This document shows, one piece after another, positions 34,485 through 46,000 of a stretch of DNA of 64,000 bases. The stretch covers positions 124,001-188,000 of the forward strand of contig NW_025954970.1 in assembly GCF_022376445.1 (NCBI RefSeq). The letters are read 5' to 3'. Made by a program: the position numbers and the translations under genes. Under the pieces are notes generated by a model, which searched no databases, was not told where the DNA came from, and saw only the letters and a program-made list of their open reading frames with translations. Positions within the stretch are counted from its first letter, which is position 1. Each line of letters opens with the position of its first letter. The stretch comes from Fomitopsis serialis. Its lineage: Eukaryota; Basidiomycota; Agaricomycetes; Polyporales; Fomitopsidaceae.

Positions 34485-35089
34485 GCCTCGCGTCGTCCAA
34501 TTTTTGTTTCCTATCGCATCGGGTCTTATGGACGCATTCCGCTGTGCTTTCCCCTAATTACTCGCTCGCGCTCACAATGCCATCTCGTTCTCACTGCAAC
34601 CTGTAGCTATATATACACCTCTGAGGGCCAGTCTGCAGGATTCAGGCGGGTCGTGTCGTTTTGAGGATCACATGGATTATATACATTGTCATCTATCATA
34701 CTGGTTGCATACATGTGCACCCCAAACCACATAGACGAAGGCCAAGTCGACGGAGGGCGCAAGGGTGCCATAGGCTATCACCAAAGCACGAACATGCGCA
34801 TAGAGAGCAGATTTGTAACAGCAGATCTCCCCGGCACTGCAAAGAATGATACGGTGAAGGTACGTACACACAGATGAGAATATAGTATTGAACATTCAGG
34901 TGAGGAGGGACCCGAGTTCGGAGTATCCCAGAGGATTGAGAATGGAGCAAGTGGAAATTGCGATGGGCACCCCCGTCCGTCGCACCTGTGTGGGAGCGGG
35001 ATGAGGACGCGTCGACTCCTTTTCTTCGACCGGCCGCTGCTCTAGGGTAGGGAAAGATCAATTTGAGTTCGTCTGGGACTTCCGCCCTC
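34485..35089. other. Convergent 3' region of the Sec2 and PWWP genes
   Basis: The two genes converge here. The stretch contains A/T-rich segments (TATATACA and similar) likely to act as 3'-end formation signals. No further gene was seen. Confidence 0.4.
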
Positions 35090-36919
35090 CTATGCCGCCT
35101 CGGACATGGTGACGTCTGCTAATACCGAGTCGTCCGCGGTTAGGTCGGCAGGTGCGTCGTCGTTCGTCTCCGCCTCTGCGTCGGCGTCTCCGGACTCCGC
35201 CTTCTCGCCAGCGGGAACATCCTCCGCCTTGGACTCCCCGTTGTCGATCTCCATAGCGGCCTCGCTGCCCTCTGCCTGGAGCTTGTCCGCCTGCTTGCCG
35301 TTCGTTGTCGCGTCGGCATCTGCCGTGTCGGGGGCTTTGGCAGTGGGGCTTGTGCCATTCGTCGTGGCTTTGGCGCTCTCGCCGGCCGCGGCGGTGCCGT
35401 TGGGCTTGCCTTTGTTCTCGGCGAGGATATCGTGCCACTTGTCGACGAGAGCCTTCGCGCGGTCCTTGAAGTGGTACTCGTCGTCGCGTGGTACCCTTTC
35501 CTTGGGTAGCGCGTTGATGTGACGCATCACTTTGCCGATTTTCGAGAACTGGGCGAGAAGGTCAGCGATATTGCCAAATGGAGGAGAAATGTTGGTCCGG
35601 AACGTTCCCGCGGGCTTCCCGGGGGCGTGGCAGTGGGCCGCCAGCACGGCGGCGACGATGAGGGAGGATAGGACGAATGTGCACTCACTGTCAAGTACTG
35701 GATTGTCATGTTCTGATAGTTCTCGACCGTCGAGAAGAGCTGGTCAAATGCTGGTATGTCCTGAGGGATGGGTATGAGTGGCGCTGTGAAGACAATGTCG
35801 TTTGGGGAGCGCACCTCGTCTTTGGCCACCACCTTGGTGTTGAGGAAGGCTTTCTGCAGCTTGTGTCTCCATTCTCGCACCTTCGATGCCTCAGGATCGT
35901 TCGCCAATGCAGCTGAGCGAGCGGGAGACAAGCCGATTCAGTCGATGACCCGGCGATAGCCCGCGAGCCAGTCGCGATAACGCGCACTCACAGTCCTCGC
36001 CTTCCTCTCCCTCCTTTTCACGCTTAGCCTTCTTCGTGGGCGGTGGCGACACCTGCTTGCTGGGACCCGCATCCTCATCCTCCGCTTCGGCGCCGCCCTC
36101 GTCCTCTGACTCGATCATCGCCTTCGACTTGTGCCCGTTCTTCCTCGCCTTCGAGGTAGGAGTCTTCTTCTTGCTTACGGGCTCTGCAGAGCCTTTCTTC
36201 GGCGTCTTGGGCTTGGCCTTGCTCTTCGCAGGCGTCGCCTCAGAGTCGCGCTTCCGCTTTTTGGCCTTGGGCTTCAGCTCCTCCTCATCGTCGTCACCTG
36301 CCTCTTCCTCGCCGTCGCTCTGGAGCTGGTCGACCTCAGCGTTGGCCTCCGCCTCGGCCGCTGCGTCGCGCATAGCATTGCGCTCCTTCTCCCATTCTGT
36401 GGGATCCAGCGCGATGCGGTAGCCATGGAGTAGATCGGCAGATTTCTTGGCTGGCTCGTTGACGTACGCCTGGATTTCGTGCTGCTGGAGCTTGGAGATG
36501 TCTCGCGGCACTATCCAGGCGCTAGGCGAGGGGGACAAAAACGGTCAGCCTGCCTGCCCTCGACGTGTTGCAGACAGCATACGCACTAGTCACCCGCGGG
36601 GAAGAATCGCACGCAGTACCATTTGCCCTTTTTCGATTTGGCGTTGGGCCGCTCGCCCTGTACGTTCTGGGGCACGGTCTCCGGGTCGACGATCTACGCG
36701 TCGAAAGGGCGGCGACGAGCAGCAGATAAGCACGATAAAGCGTGAATGCGTCGAAACGGACGTCAGCGAGGCCAGCAAACGCGTCGAAGGACTGTGCGGA
36801 GGACGCACCATGCCAGGCCATGAGGGGTAGCCGCGGACCTTAGCCAGGACGATGTCGCGGAACTCGTAGGACTGGTCTTTGTTCTCCTTTGTCTGAGCCT
36901 TGTTTCCCTTTTTAGACAT
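35090..36919 (-). CDS. PWWP-domain chromatin protein
   Basis: Exons 36919-36809, 36693-36587, 36521-35992, 35912-35689 and 35548-35090 are phase-consistent and give 476 residues. The PWWP domain is N-terminal (residues about 18-90): FRDIVLAKVRGYPSWPGM is its hallmark, with YPSWPG in place of PWWP, followed by GKWYCVRFFPAGDYAWI. PWWP domains bind nucleosomes carrying methylated H3K36/H4K20 together with DNA. The middle is a Lys/Glu-rich nuclear segment with several nuclear-localisation-like runs (KPKAKKRKRDSE, KKAKREKEG). A helical domain (residues about 250-360: ASKVREWRHKLQKAFLN, MRHINALPKE, HFKDRAKALVDKWHDIL) resembles the TFIIS-N/LEDGF-type bundle seen in other PWWP proteins. The C-terminal 100 residues are acidic and disordered. 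Its start codon lies at the very edge of the segmental duplication. Confidence 0.85.
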
Positions 36920-38481
36920 GTTGAGCAGCGAGGAGAGACGCGACGGGGATGGCAGAGGCGTAGCGCGCGCGGTGGTGGATGGTGGTCAAGAGGTGAAGTT
37001 GGCGTCGGCAATTCCCGGCCGTCCCGTGCGCTCTTTCTGCTGGGCCCGTGCGCTCCAAGTTGAAGTCCCCCCGCTTAGAGTTTTAACTCAGATATATTCA
37101 CGCCGGGGCGACGGCCGTGCTACCTACAGGCAAGAACACCGTCAGGGCAATACAACCCAGACGACAGGGCACGTTACGGCACGTCCAGCCCAACACAATC
37201 TCCAACATGATCTGCAACTCCTAGCGACGACGACGGTCGATGCGTGCAACGAGCGCAGACTCCCTCGCGAGTGTCGGAGAATGTCGGGTCAGACGTGTTT
37301 GTCGCTCAGAAACCGCTGGCACCATGCGGCGAGACGCGAGGATCGACATCAGTCCGGAACAGCAGATAGGTGGCCAGTTGGCACGTCAGACCAGATAGGA
37401 GGAAGCAGCGAAAGCGGTGACCGTCAAGGAGCACACATAAGAGGTGCGGCGTGATGCGACGGTCACCAGCGTAGACAAGGGCTGGTCGTCGGACTGCCAG
37501 TGGAGCAACAACGAGTGAGCGTACGTGCGGAGCACTGACATTAAAGAACACCACTCACTGAGGGTACAATTTGCTGTTAATTGACGAGAGTAGAGCCCGA
37601 ATATATGTACACGTACTCCTGGCTACCGCTCAAGGGCTTGAAGTCGCATGCGTCTATGATGGCACGTCTGCGAGTAAGTTATTACTGAGTGCCGAATATG
37701 CCACGATCCTCTGCCAGTGCAAGGATGTGAACGCTGCGAGCTGAGCACGATCAGCCGAGCAGCACGTTCCACTAGATCGAAATGTAAGTAGGGATCCAGG
37801 ACGAGCAGCTACACATCGGTATAGAGGGTATTGACGGCGAGTGTCTCATGCAAGGTCTCGTGTATATGAATGACTATAGGGAGTTAATCAGGGGAAATAA
37901 TATAAACGAATCAACGCCGCCGACCTGTTGCTTACTATATACTGTGTGGCCGCTTGATCAGGAACCCAGTCTTGAGGTGCACTACGTCTGTGATGCGGTC
38001 GGCTTCGCCAGCAGAGCGCATATGTTCTCGTATGTTTGTAGAACCTGTCGTATATAGTATAAAGGCGAGCTGGGCAGCGATCCAGGAAGCTACGCTGTCC
38101 ATTGCGCGGGTCAGCACGGTAGCCCGGGAGGTGGCAGGGACCTCCACAGTTCATTTCAACTTTATTGGAAAATGCTTCAGTCGTCGAATACGTCGTCGTT
38201 AGGCTAAGTGTCGATGTAACCGCCAGAAACTGCGTAGACGCATAGACGAAAGCACGGCGGTTGTGGCCAAAGGCAGGAGGCTACGAGCCTCTGGCCGCCA
38301 GGTGCGGACAAGTCACACCGTGACTTGCTACTGTGACGGCCGTGACAAGTAGGTGCATGCGTGTGATAATCATAGATTACTTACTGAGTGGCTGCTACTT
38401 TAACATTAACTACTCAGTTACTCTCAAGTAAAGTACTTCCCTCCTCTCCTCCTTCTCCTCCTCCTGCTACTACAGACGATC
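36920..38481. promoter_or_regulatory. Divergent promoter spacer between the PWWP and sensor-like genes
   Basis: This 1.56-kb spacer recurs at 46,326-47,850 and 55,660-57,185. Near its right end is a conserved GTGAC-type palindrome cluster (38,309-38,348) and then a pyrimidine-rich leader (CCTCCTCTCCTCCTTCTCC) just upstream of ATG 38482, typical of strongly expressed fungal genes. No coding exon is supported inside. Confidence 0.5.
38309..38348. promoter_or_regulatory. Palindromic GTGAC cluster upstream of sensor-like gene copy 1
   Basis: An inverted repeat CAAGTCAC-ACC-GTGACTTG (38309-38327) is followed by two more GTGAC words (GTGACGGCCGTGAC). The cluster is conserved in units 2 (47703-47738) and 3 (57032-57069, where the first following GTGAC is GAGAC), about 120-160 bp before each start codon. 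It looks like a dimer-binding operator; no factor is assigned. Confidence 0.45.
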
Positions 38482-39670
38482 ATGTCTGACCCCCTCGCAA
38501 ACGGGCCGCCCGACTCGACATACAGCCCCGTCGTGGTCATATCTACCACCCCACCGCCGCACGACCCCCCGCCGCCATATCCGTCACAGGAGCGGCGCAC
38601 GCGAGCACCGCGCACAGGTCGCAGACGTCGTACGCTCGAACAAGCCTCCGAGAACAGTTCGCATGGCGCAGCCGAGTACGACGCCTTTCCGCCGACCATC
38701 CACCAGCAGTTCGAGTCCGACGACGCCGACGGCGATGCGACAGAGACCACCCCGCTCCTCGTGCCCTCGGGCTCCTCTCCGCGCATACCAGCTCGCCTCC
38801 CGCCCGCTATAATGGGTCGGCAGCGCACACTCTCGCTCACGAGCACCGTGCGCTCGACGACGTCCATCGCGCCCTCTCTCGCGCGGACCGTACTTTCCGC
38901 ATTCAACCCTGAGCGCGACTGCGACGTGGACGCGGACTGCGACGACCAGCACGACTCTGGCGAATCCGGGGACGATAGCCCCCTCGAATCGCCCACGCTG
39001 CGGCATAGCGGTCCCCTCGACGATCAGCAGCGCGCCTTCGTCGCTGAACTCATCGGCCGGCGTGTCGACCGACGGCGGGATTCGTCGTGGTCCGCCCGAT
39101 GGCGACGGTACTACAGGCCGCTGGGTAAACGCGCCTACTATGCTTCTCTCTTCCACCTATTCGTCCTCAACTTCCCTTACGCGCTCCTCGCGTGGGTGTA
39201 TCTATTCGTCTTCACCGTGGTATGTACAATTTGTCTGCTCGTGTGCCCGACGCGTACTCACCGTCTTTAGGCGGGGACGACCACGCTTATGGCGCTGCCT
39301 TTGGGGGCCGTCCTCTGCTTCCTAGATCTTATCGGTGCTCGCACGCTTTCGCGGGGCGAGGTTCGTTCCCCCTTTTGTCATTTGACTACAGACTCATCTG
39401 ATATGACGACACCCGCAGATCGCTCTGCAGACCACCTTCCACGGGCCTCTCGCGTATTCCAAACCCAATCCCCCGCCACCGATCTTCGTGCGCACGCGCC
39501 CGCCGACAGTCGTAGAGATGGAGCAAGGGCTTGGTATCGTGCTTGACGCGGCTCGACGGTTGTCAGCTGGGCTGCGAGGAGCCAATTGCAAGGCGGTATC
39601 GAAGCGTGTCGAGGGATGCAGAGGAGATCGGAGGAGCAGGGCAGATAACTCGTGCGCGCGAGGTTCGTGA
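38482..39670 (+). pseudogene. Sensor-like membrane protein gene, copy 1, 3'-truncated and fused to X block
   Basis: Exons are 38482-39219, 39271-39360 and 39419 onward. The N-terminal 215 residues are Pro/Ser/Asp-rich (MSDPLANGPP, PPHDPPPPYPSQERR, ERDCDVDADCDDQHDSGESG). Then come paired membrane segments: LFHLFVLNFPYALLAWVYLF and TTLMALPLGAVLCFLDLI. This layout matches the bacterial-type 'putative sensor' fold (PF13796-like), where four hydrophobic helices surround a polar loop. After EMEQGLGIV (about 39,541) the sequence leaves the native gene and reads 44 unrelated Arg/Ala-rich residues to TGA 39,670. The last exon with two membrane helices is missing. It could be expressed as a chimera or be dead. 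Confidence 0.6.
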
Positions 39671-42313
39671 CGCATTTGCAGGCGAGCTCGGATGTCCCGC
39701 CGTTATTCACTGCAAATGGCTCCGTATCGACACTCGAGATGCTATGTCTGTGGCTCCCTTGGTGAGTTGACGCCCTCCTGACTGAAACTGACAGTCTGGT
39801 CTATAGCTCGTCAGGTCGTCAACATTCGCTTCCGCTTTCATGATCGCGTTGCAAGCCGTACACGGCCGCACTCACTCACTGCGGCGATCTCAAGGCATCG
39901 ACTCACGGCGACATGACCCGGACGACCTCACGAGTCTCCCTCTCGGAGTGACTGTCACTGAGCCCGCCCCGCTGCCCGCGCGTGACCATGCGGCTCTGTG
40001 CTGACCACGTCGGTGACCATGTCGGAGACAGAGGGAGGATGGGAGACAACAGCAGAGTCAGGCCAACGAGCAAGAAAGCGAGCGAAGACACGCACCCGGG
40101 ATAATCATAAGTCGAGATGGATGCCCTTCGATCATAGACCAACCGACGCTGTCCAGGTCGTAGGGAAGCATGAGTCCGACGAAGATGCGATACCGTCCAA
40201 GACACATACCACGATCACGACCGGGGGGCAGGACGGCGTGAAGGGCCTCGGTTCGCGCGTGCGTTCCGTGGCTTCTGCACACAAGTCAGCGTACACGGAC
40301 AGACACGATACGCGTCCCGGGAACACCGAAGACGAGCGAGGACCGCGGCGATCATGCCCGCCGCCAATCGTACACATGTGCATTTCACTGTCCAAGACAA
40401 CGGGCATGCCGAGGTGCCATCGGGGCGAGAGGGGACAGAACCACGCATGCGGACACTTACGCAGACCGCGAGAGCGAGTGCCCCGCTCCGCCGTGGAGAC
40501 GGCCCAGTGCACATCTGGACACCCGAGATGTATCGACTGTGCCCGAGCGGACTGCCACACGGTACGTAGTCGTCATGCTCGGGCTCTTGCACGATCGCTC
40601 CATGCGTGTCGCTTTTCGGAACTCGCGAGCTGCAGGCCTCACGCGACAACCGTTGTGTCCGGTCTACCGGCGGCGACGTGGGCGGGGATATCTCGCCCGG
40701 AACGCTGCTCAAGGCAGCACGAGGCTCAGCGGCGCCAGGCAGATGAGCGGCGAAGCCGCGATCTGCAGGTCGTGCGCATCCAGAACACGACCAGCTGCAC
40801 AGATCATGAACTGGTACAGTGGACGCACGGCTGGACGCGCTGACGTAGTAAAGGTAGCGTACGAAAGCAATATCTACTACTGTACGAACGAAAATATATT
40901 TTGCTGAGCTGAAACCGTCAGTACTCCTGGCGTGCGATGTTCGTAACAACTTACCCATTAAAACGGGATTCCATCGTCATCCTAACAGCCATTCATGCGA
41001 TAGCTGTAACATTGACAAGTGACTGTCCGAGTCATTTCTTCGCCGGCGACGTGAACCTGCGCAGTGGACAGCATGAAGTAAACGAGCTATAAGAGCACGT
41101 ACCCGAACAGATTAGTACTGCTGAAGTGCAGTGAACGTCGGTCACACCGAGCTTGGCCCTCGAGTCAGTGTTCATTGACGCCGGCGAGTCGAAATTAACT
41201 ACAAGGCCTGCCATTAGCAAGTGGCACATAGCAACGACGAATACACACTAGATGTCCCGTAATTGGAGTGGGATAACGTAACATGCAGTCGTATTATACC
41301 GATACCTAGGTCGGTCAGAACAACCTGTTTCAAAGTGTCAGCGCATAATGACTCGACAACTGCAAGGATCATTATTGCGAGAAACTGAACTTACCGTGTA
41401 CTGCGCATCGTAATTTGCGCAGCAGAGTCAGACTAAGAAGCGGAGACGAAGTGCCAGTGATGCACCGTATGAGTGGAACAGACTGGTAGGACGGAGGATG
41501 CTCATGTAGAGCCGATGTACTGCTGGGCATTTATACTCGCACCCGATGGTCCGTGCGCGGGGTATGCAGCTTAGCCGTGCATCACGCCACGTCTCAGTAT
41601 TTCTCCGACATGGCGTCGGATGTCCGTCTGCCAAGTCTCGCTGCCGTCGCTTGCAAACTTCTCTGGCACGACTACTACGCCGCAAATACTCGATGCCAGG
41701 CGAGTGTCCGATGGTTGGGGGGCAACGGCGATGTACCTTCTGATGCATCACGTACAAGCGCTTGAACAGGCGCTCTCCGGGCGTTTCATGCCGAGGAGAG
41801 TCTTGCACGACAGCAGCCTTCGTGAAGTTCCTGTCTGTGTGGTCTGCTGAATGCTGTCTTTCGCAGACCGTGTGTCCACTTGACTTTTGGCTTCCCTGTT
41901 GTGATGGTGTTCGGGTTCATGCATCAAGGTGAGTATCATCAGGTAATTGTCGCGAAAAGAGGGCATTCACGGCAGGGGCCCAGGTAGCAAAGATCGAACG
42001 GGGAAGGCAAACGGGCGCTTGCCGCTGCAGCGGTCGAGAGCCTCGTGTTTTGAGATCGATCTCAGCGATCCAACACCATTTATGGTTCTGCACCGAGCTA
42101 TCCTCCGCATACTGCCTTATGCGTCTGCACACTCTTTCGCCCAAAGCCATGTATCGGAGAACATTGAACATAAGTACCAAGTGCGTCTTATTGAGCGCTC
42201 ACTACCGTATTTGGTAAGCAGAAGAGTAACTCGAGAGGGATCCTCGAATGTCATCCAAGTCTGTGAGTACGAAGGGATAGAACAGTGCTCTTTGTGACGG
42301 AGCATTGACAGAA

Positions 42314-42380
42314 CTCTGTCCATCCGAGGTTACAGGTCAATGCCCATTCAGCATTGACTGGTAGTCTCGGATGGACAGAG
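42314..42380. repeat. Hairpin with 15-bp perfect arms in X block copy 1
   Basis: CTCTGTCCATCCGAG (42314-42328) pairs perfectly with 42366-42380. An inner pair GTCAATGC/GCATTGAC (42336-42343 and 42351-42358) extends the stem. An identical copy is at 51,684-51,750. Confidence 0.75.
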
Positions 42381-43105
42381 CCTGGATTCTCGTTGATCAC
42401 GACTCCCGGGACATGCCCGACTCTGGAACTCTGATACGACGACCTGACTGCATCCCCGGAGCCTAATGTCAGCTAAGCGAGTGGAAGCACTTCCAGCGCT
42501 GTTGTGCACTAATTCTGGAAAGTGCCGGACATAGCCTGTAGCCGGTGGTGAGATGGCTGAGCTAGCTATTGCAAGACAGGACATCCACGACATATTTGTT
42601 TAATGGACAGTTGTGAAGGCTGACCATACTCACCTCCCAAAGTGTGATACCTAATTGAGCACTTACAGACAGAGACGTGAGATTAATGCCAAGAGATTGG
42701 CCTCGAAGCACCACTTGATGGTAGATCATCCCTGCCGGTTGCATCCCCGAATCAATATTCTGATAGATGCTGTGCTTTACGTGTGTACATGCATGCCACG
42801 TCTGCAGGATACAACCTTCATTATTCAGATTCCGCACTGCTGTCGTTACTCTACATCCACCTCCTCACTAGACACCGCCTGTCTCTGAGTCTCAGCAACT
42901 GACACCATCACTGAAGATGTCCCCAGCACTGTACAGTCTACTCAAACCAACATCACATTCCACGGAGCATCACCATTCACACAGACTCTCTTCCTCAATG
43001 TACATGGCAATTCTCATCCCTACAGTGGCCCACACTCACACATGACCGTCAGCCAGCCATGCAGTGAATGCCACGCAAACAGCTGATGTCCAGGGCCGCT
43101 CGATA

Positions 43106-43121
43106 TACGGACATGTCCGTA
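43106..43121. repeat. 16-bp perfect palindrome
   Basis: TACGGACATGTCCGTA reads the same on both strands. It is repeated at 52,476-52,491 in X block copy 2. Confidence 0.6.
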
Positions 43122-43679
43122 GGTCACTGGTACGTTTATCACAGACATTGTCACAAACTCACTTGAAAGCTCATAGCGCGCGGGGATGGTGGTCCGCTTT
43201 GCAGCGACACCGAAGGCACATCAACGAATGACGAGACCATAGCCGTGACGTGGACAACCTCAGTTCAACACATCTGCTTCCCGTGAACGGCGCGTCGACA
43301 CCCACGCGAACAGCCGGGTGCGCGCAAATACACCTTACGAGAGTTCGTGCAGTGCTCGATATGTAAGTCCTCACCGTCCACGGATGCCCAGCCTTGCTTT
43401 ATAGCTGACTGGCCTGATTAGCAAAGACACTATAGATTCGCTTCGGGCGAGCAGGCCCAGAACGACGTAGTGAACATCACTACGCTCGCCGGCACAGGCG
43501 TTCTCTTCGCCGAGCGAGCCTGGGTTGGCCTCGGACCTCCGTTTCAGGCATACGACATCGCGCCCAGAGGGCCGTAGCGACAGCGGACGAACGTCCGCCG
43601 TCCACCTTCACACAACCCCCGTCCTGCGCGCTGGTCCGCTACCACGAACCCACCTACCTTTCGTGTCAGACGGATAAAG

Positions 43680-46000
43680 ACACGACGTATCAGGTTCCGG
43701 CGGTGAACTGGCCCCGGAACGCTATGGCGCCGGATGACACGACGGGCCCTGCGATCGTACCTTGTCTCTCTACGAATGGCCGCAACACCCTTCGACTGCT
43801 GCCGGACGGGCGACGACACGCCATGTGGGCTTTCGGCGGGCTTGACTCCCCCGTCGATGCCACGCCGAGGTCGGTCGTGGCTTGCACCTGCGCATCGCCG
43901 TTAGCTTCCCCTCCGTGCTACCGACAAAGTCACCACGTATCGACTTCCGGCGAACTGGGGCGGGAGGTTGTCTTGCGTCGACGCGCCGTCAACTACTGCA
44001 AGCGAGTTACCTCGGCGAAAGGTGAGCACGAGAATGCCTCACATGCACTGGAATACAACTCACCCTACTCGTCGACCGCGTTGCTTCGCAGGTCCTCGGT
44101 ATGCTCAAACGCCGCGCGCCCTGTTGTCAGACGGTCGACGCATGCGGGCGGGCCGCGCACAGAGCCGGATAGTGGGTGCGAAGCGTACGGATGCACCTAC
44201 GCGGGACACCACAGAGTGAGTACCGTCGCCTTACACGACAGATGGAAAAGGACTCACCTCGATGGTACGGCACAGAGAGCGGCGCGGGCACCTTGTCTCT
44301 CTGCGAATCATTGCCCGTCCTCGGCCACGTATCGAGTTCCGGCGAGCAGAAACACGAGGGCGCGCTCGACGTTCATGTCAATGGCCAGGCAGACGCGACA
44401 TCCAGCCGCACGTCCCCGCCGTCCGAGCAGTGCAACCCCACCGAAGGAATCACGACGTATCGATTTCCGGCGAACTGGGGAAGCGTGGCGTGCAGGCGCA
44501 GGGCGCGCGAGGATGCTCTGTGAGGTGAGTACTGCGATACTACATGTGCACTGGAGCGCGACTCACCTGGTATGTTACTCGTCTGCCGCGTTGCTCTCCC
44601 GTACGCTCGGTCTCCCCAATGGGCACACCCAGAATCCCGCGGCCGGTGCGTTGCGAACCGTTGCGGAGAGTAGCCCGTGGCTACCGACGCACGGAGCATG
44701 TCCCGTCGGAGGTAAGTACCGTCGTCATATATATTGAACGGGAGATGACTCACGTCGACGATGTTCACCCGCATGCGACGCAGGGATCGAGACCCGCGAG
44801 TGTCCCTGCGACCGCACGCCGTCTCCCTGCCAATGACCGCCGCGCCTCCGCCGGACAAGTGAAGACACGACGTATCGACGTCCGGTGAGCAGGCCCGCGA
44901 GGACGTGCTCGACTCGGATGCCGCCTGTGAATTGACGCATGGCTCGCGTTCGCGGATCGCCGTGCAACCGACGAAGTCACGACGGATCAAGTATTGGCGA
45001 GCTGGACGCACGGCCCTGATGAGGTGGTACACGCCCAGCGGGCGAGGTTGTGGGGCTATCTCGACGAGGGTGAGTTCCGAATGTACACGACTTACTTCGA
45101 CCCTACTCATCTGCCGCGTTCGTAAGTTGCAGATCTTCTGTACGCTCATCTTCCGGCGTCCGGAGTGTTGATTTCGGACGAGCGCGGCCTGGCAACTGCA
45201 CGGACGCGTCCGGCGGTGGATGGAGCGTGTTGGTGTACAGCGAGTCAGAATCGGGCGTGGGACGAGGACCTGCGTCGCTGAGCAGCGCGGAGCGGAGCGG
45301 GGGTGAGTGGATTCGTCTTGCATGTACAATGAGAGACAGCTCACCTGGGTTGCGATGTTTGCTCGCAGGCGTCCGCGTCACGAGGGAGGAGTGTGCAGGC
45401 GAGCGAATTCCGAGCGATGGATCGTTGCACAGGGGTGCGGGGGGGGGCGAGCGATGGATCGTTGCACAGGGGTGCGGGCGAAGCGTTACGCGGGGAGAGG
45501 CGCGCCAAGCAGTCACGACGGATCGAGTTCCGGCGAGCTGGGCGTTCGTGCGGCTGATGGGCGTGGTGGGCGGGCACGACGCTGGCATTGGGCGCGGGGT
45601 GCTGAGGATGTCTCAACGAAGGTGAGCACCGCGATGTTGGATGGGTAGTGGAACACGACTTACGCGTTCCTTTGCACTCACCAACCCGTCTGATGGCGGG
45701 CGAGGACGGTTTGACCACACAAGGGCACACCAACAGCGGCAGTCGACGCAGTGCGGTGCTGAGGGGCGCGGATGCTGTGGGTGCTCGCGTCTTGCACGTT
45801 GAACGGGAGATCACTCACCTGGGAGCGTCGATTGCTGTAGCCGTTCCGCGTCACCGGGGATCGCGCCGCCAGGAGCTGGCTGATCAAGACGCAATGGGCA
45901 TGCGGGCGAGCGGCTCAAGGCTTGGGTACGCGCAGTGCAGGCGCGCGCGCCGAGGAGTGGACGCGCGGGTGAGTGCGGATCGTCGCCAGGGAGGAGCCTG
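43680..46000. repeat. Degenerate satellite in X block copy 1
   Basis: Two diverged modules alternate. One is about 45 nt, bounded by GGTGAGTACC and ACTCACCT, with a TGCACTGGA-like core; copies start near 44,021, 44,215, 44,524, 44,711, 45,069, 45,302, 45,621, 45,780 and 45,967. The other is ACGACGTATCGACTTCCGGCG with variants near 43,682, 43,935, 44,333, 44,453, 44,873, 44,987 and 45,515. A CTGCCGCGTTGC word often follows the first module. Spacing ranges from about 160 to 360 bp. Very long frames here (344 aa plus, 323 aa minus) are by-products of GC-rich repetition. Confidence 0.6.

Noticed and set aside
39998..40843. A 281-residue plus-strand frame in X block, with a 247-residue frame opposite
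   Set aside because: Both strands are open for long stretches through high GC; composition is Arg/Ser/His-rich without any motif.
43703..44737. A 344-residue plus-strand frame, repeated at 53,073-54,107
   Set aside because: It runs through the degenerate satellite and a 323-residue frame is open on the other strand over much of it; no domain, and spacing follows the repeat modules.
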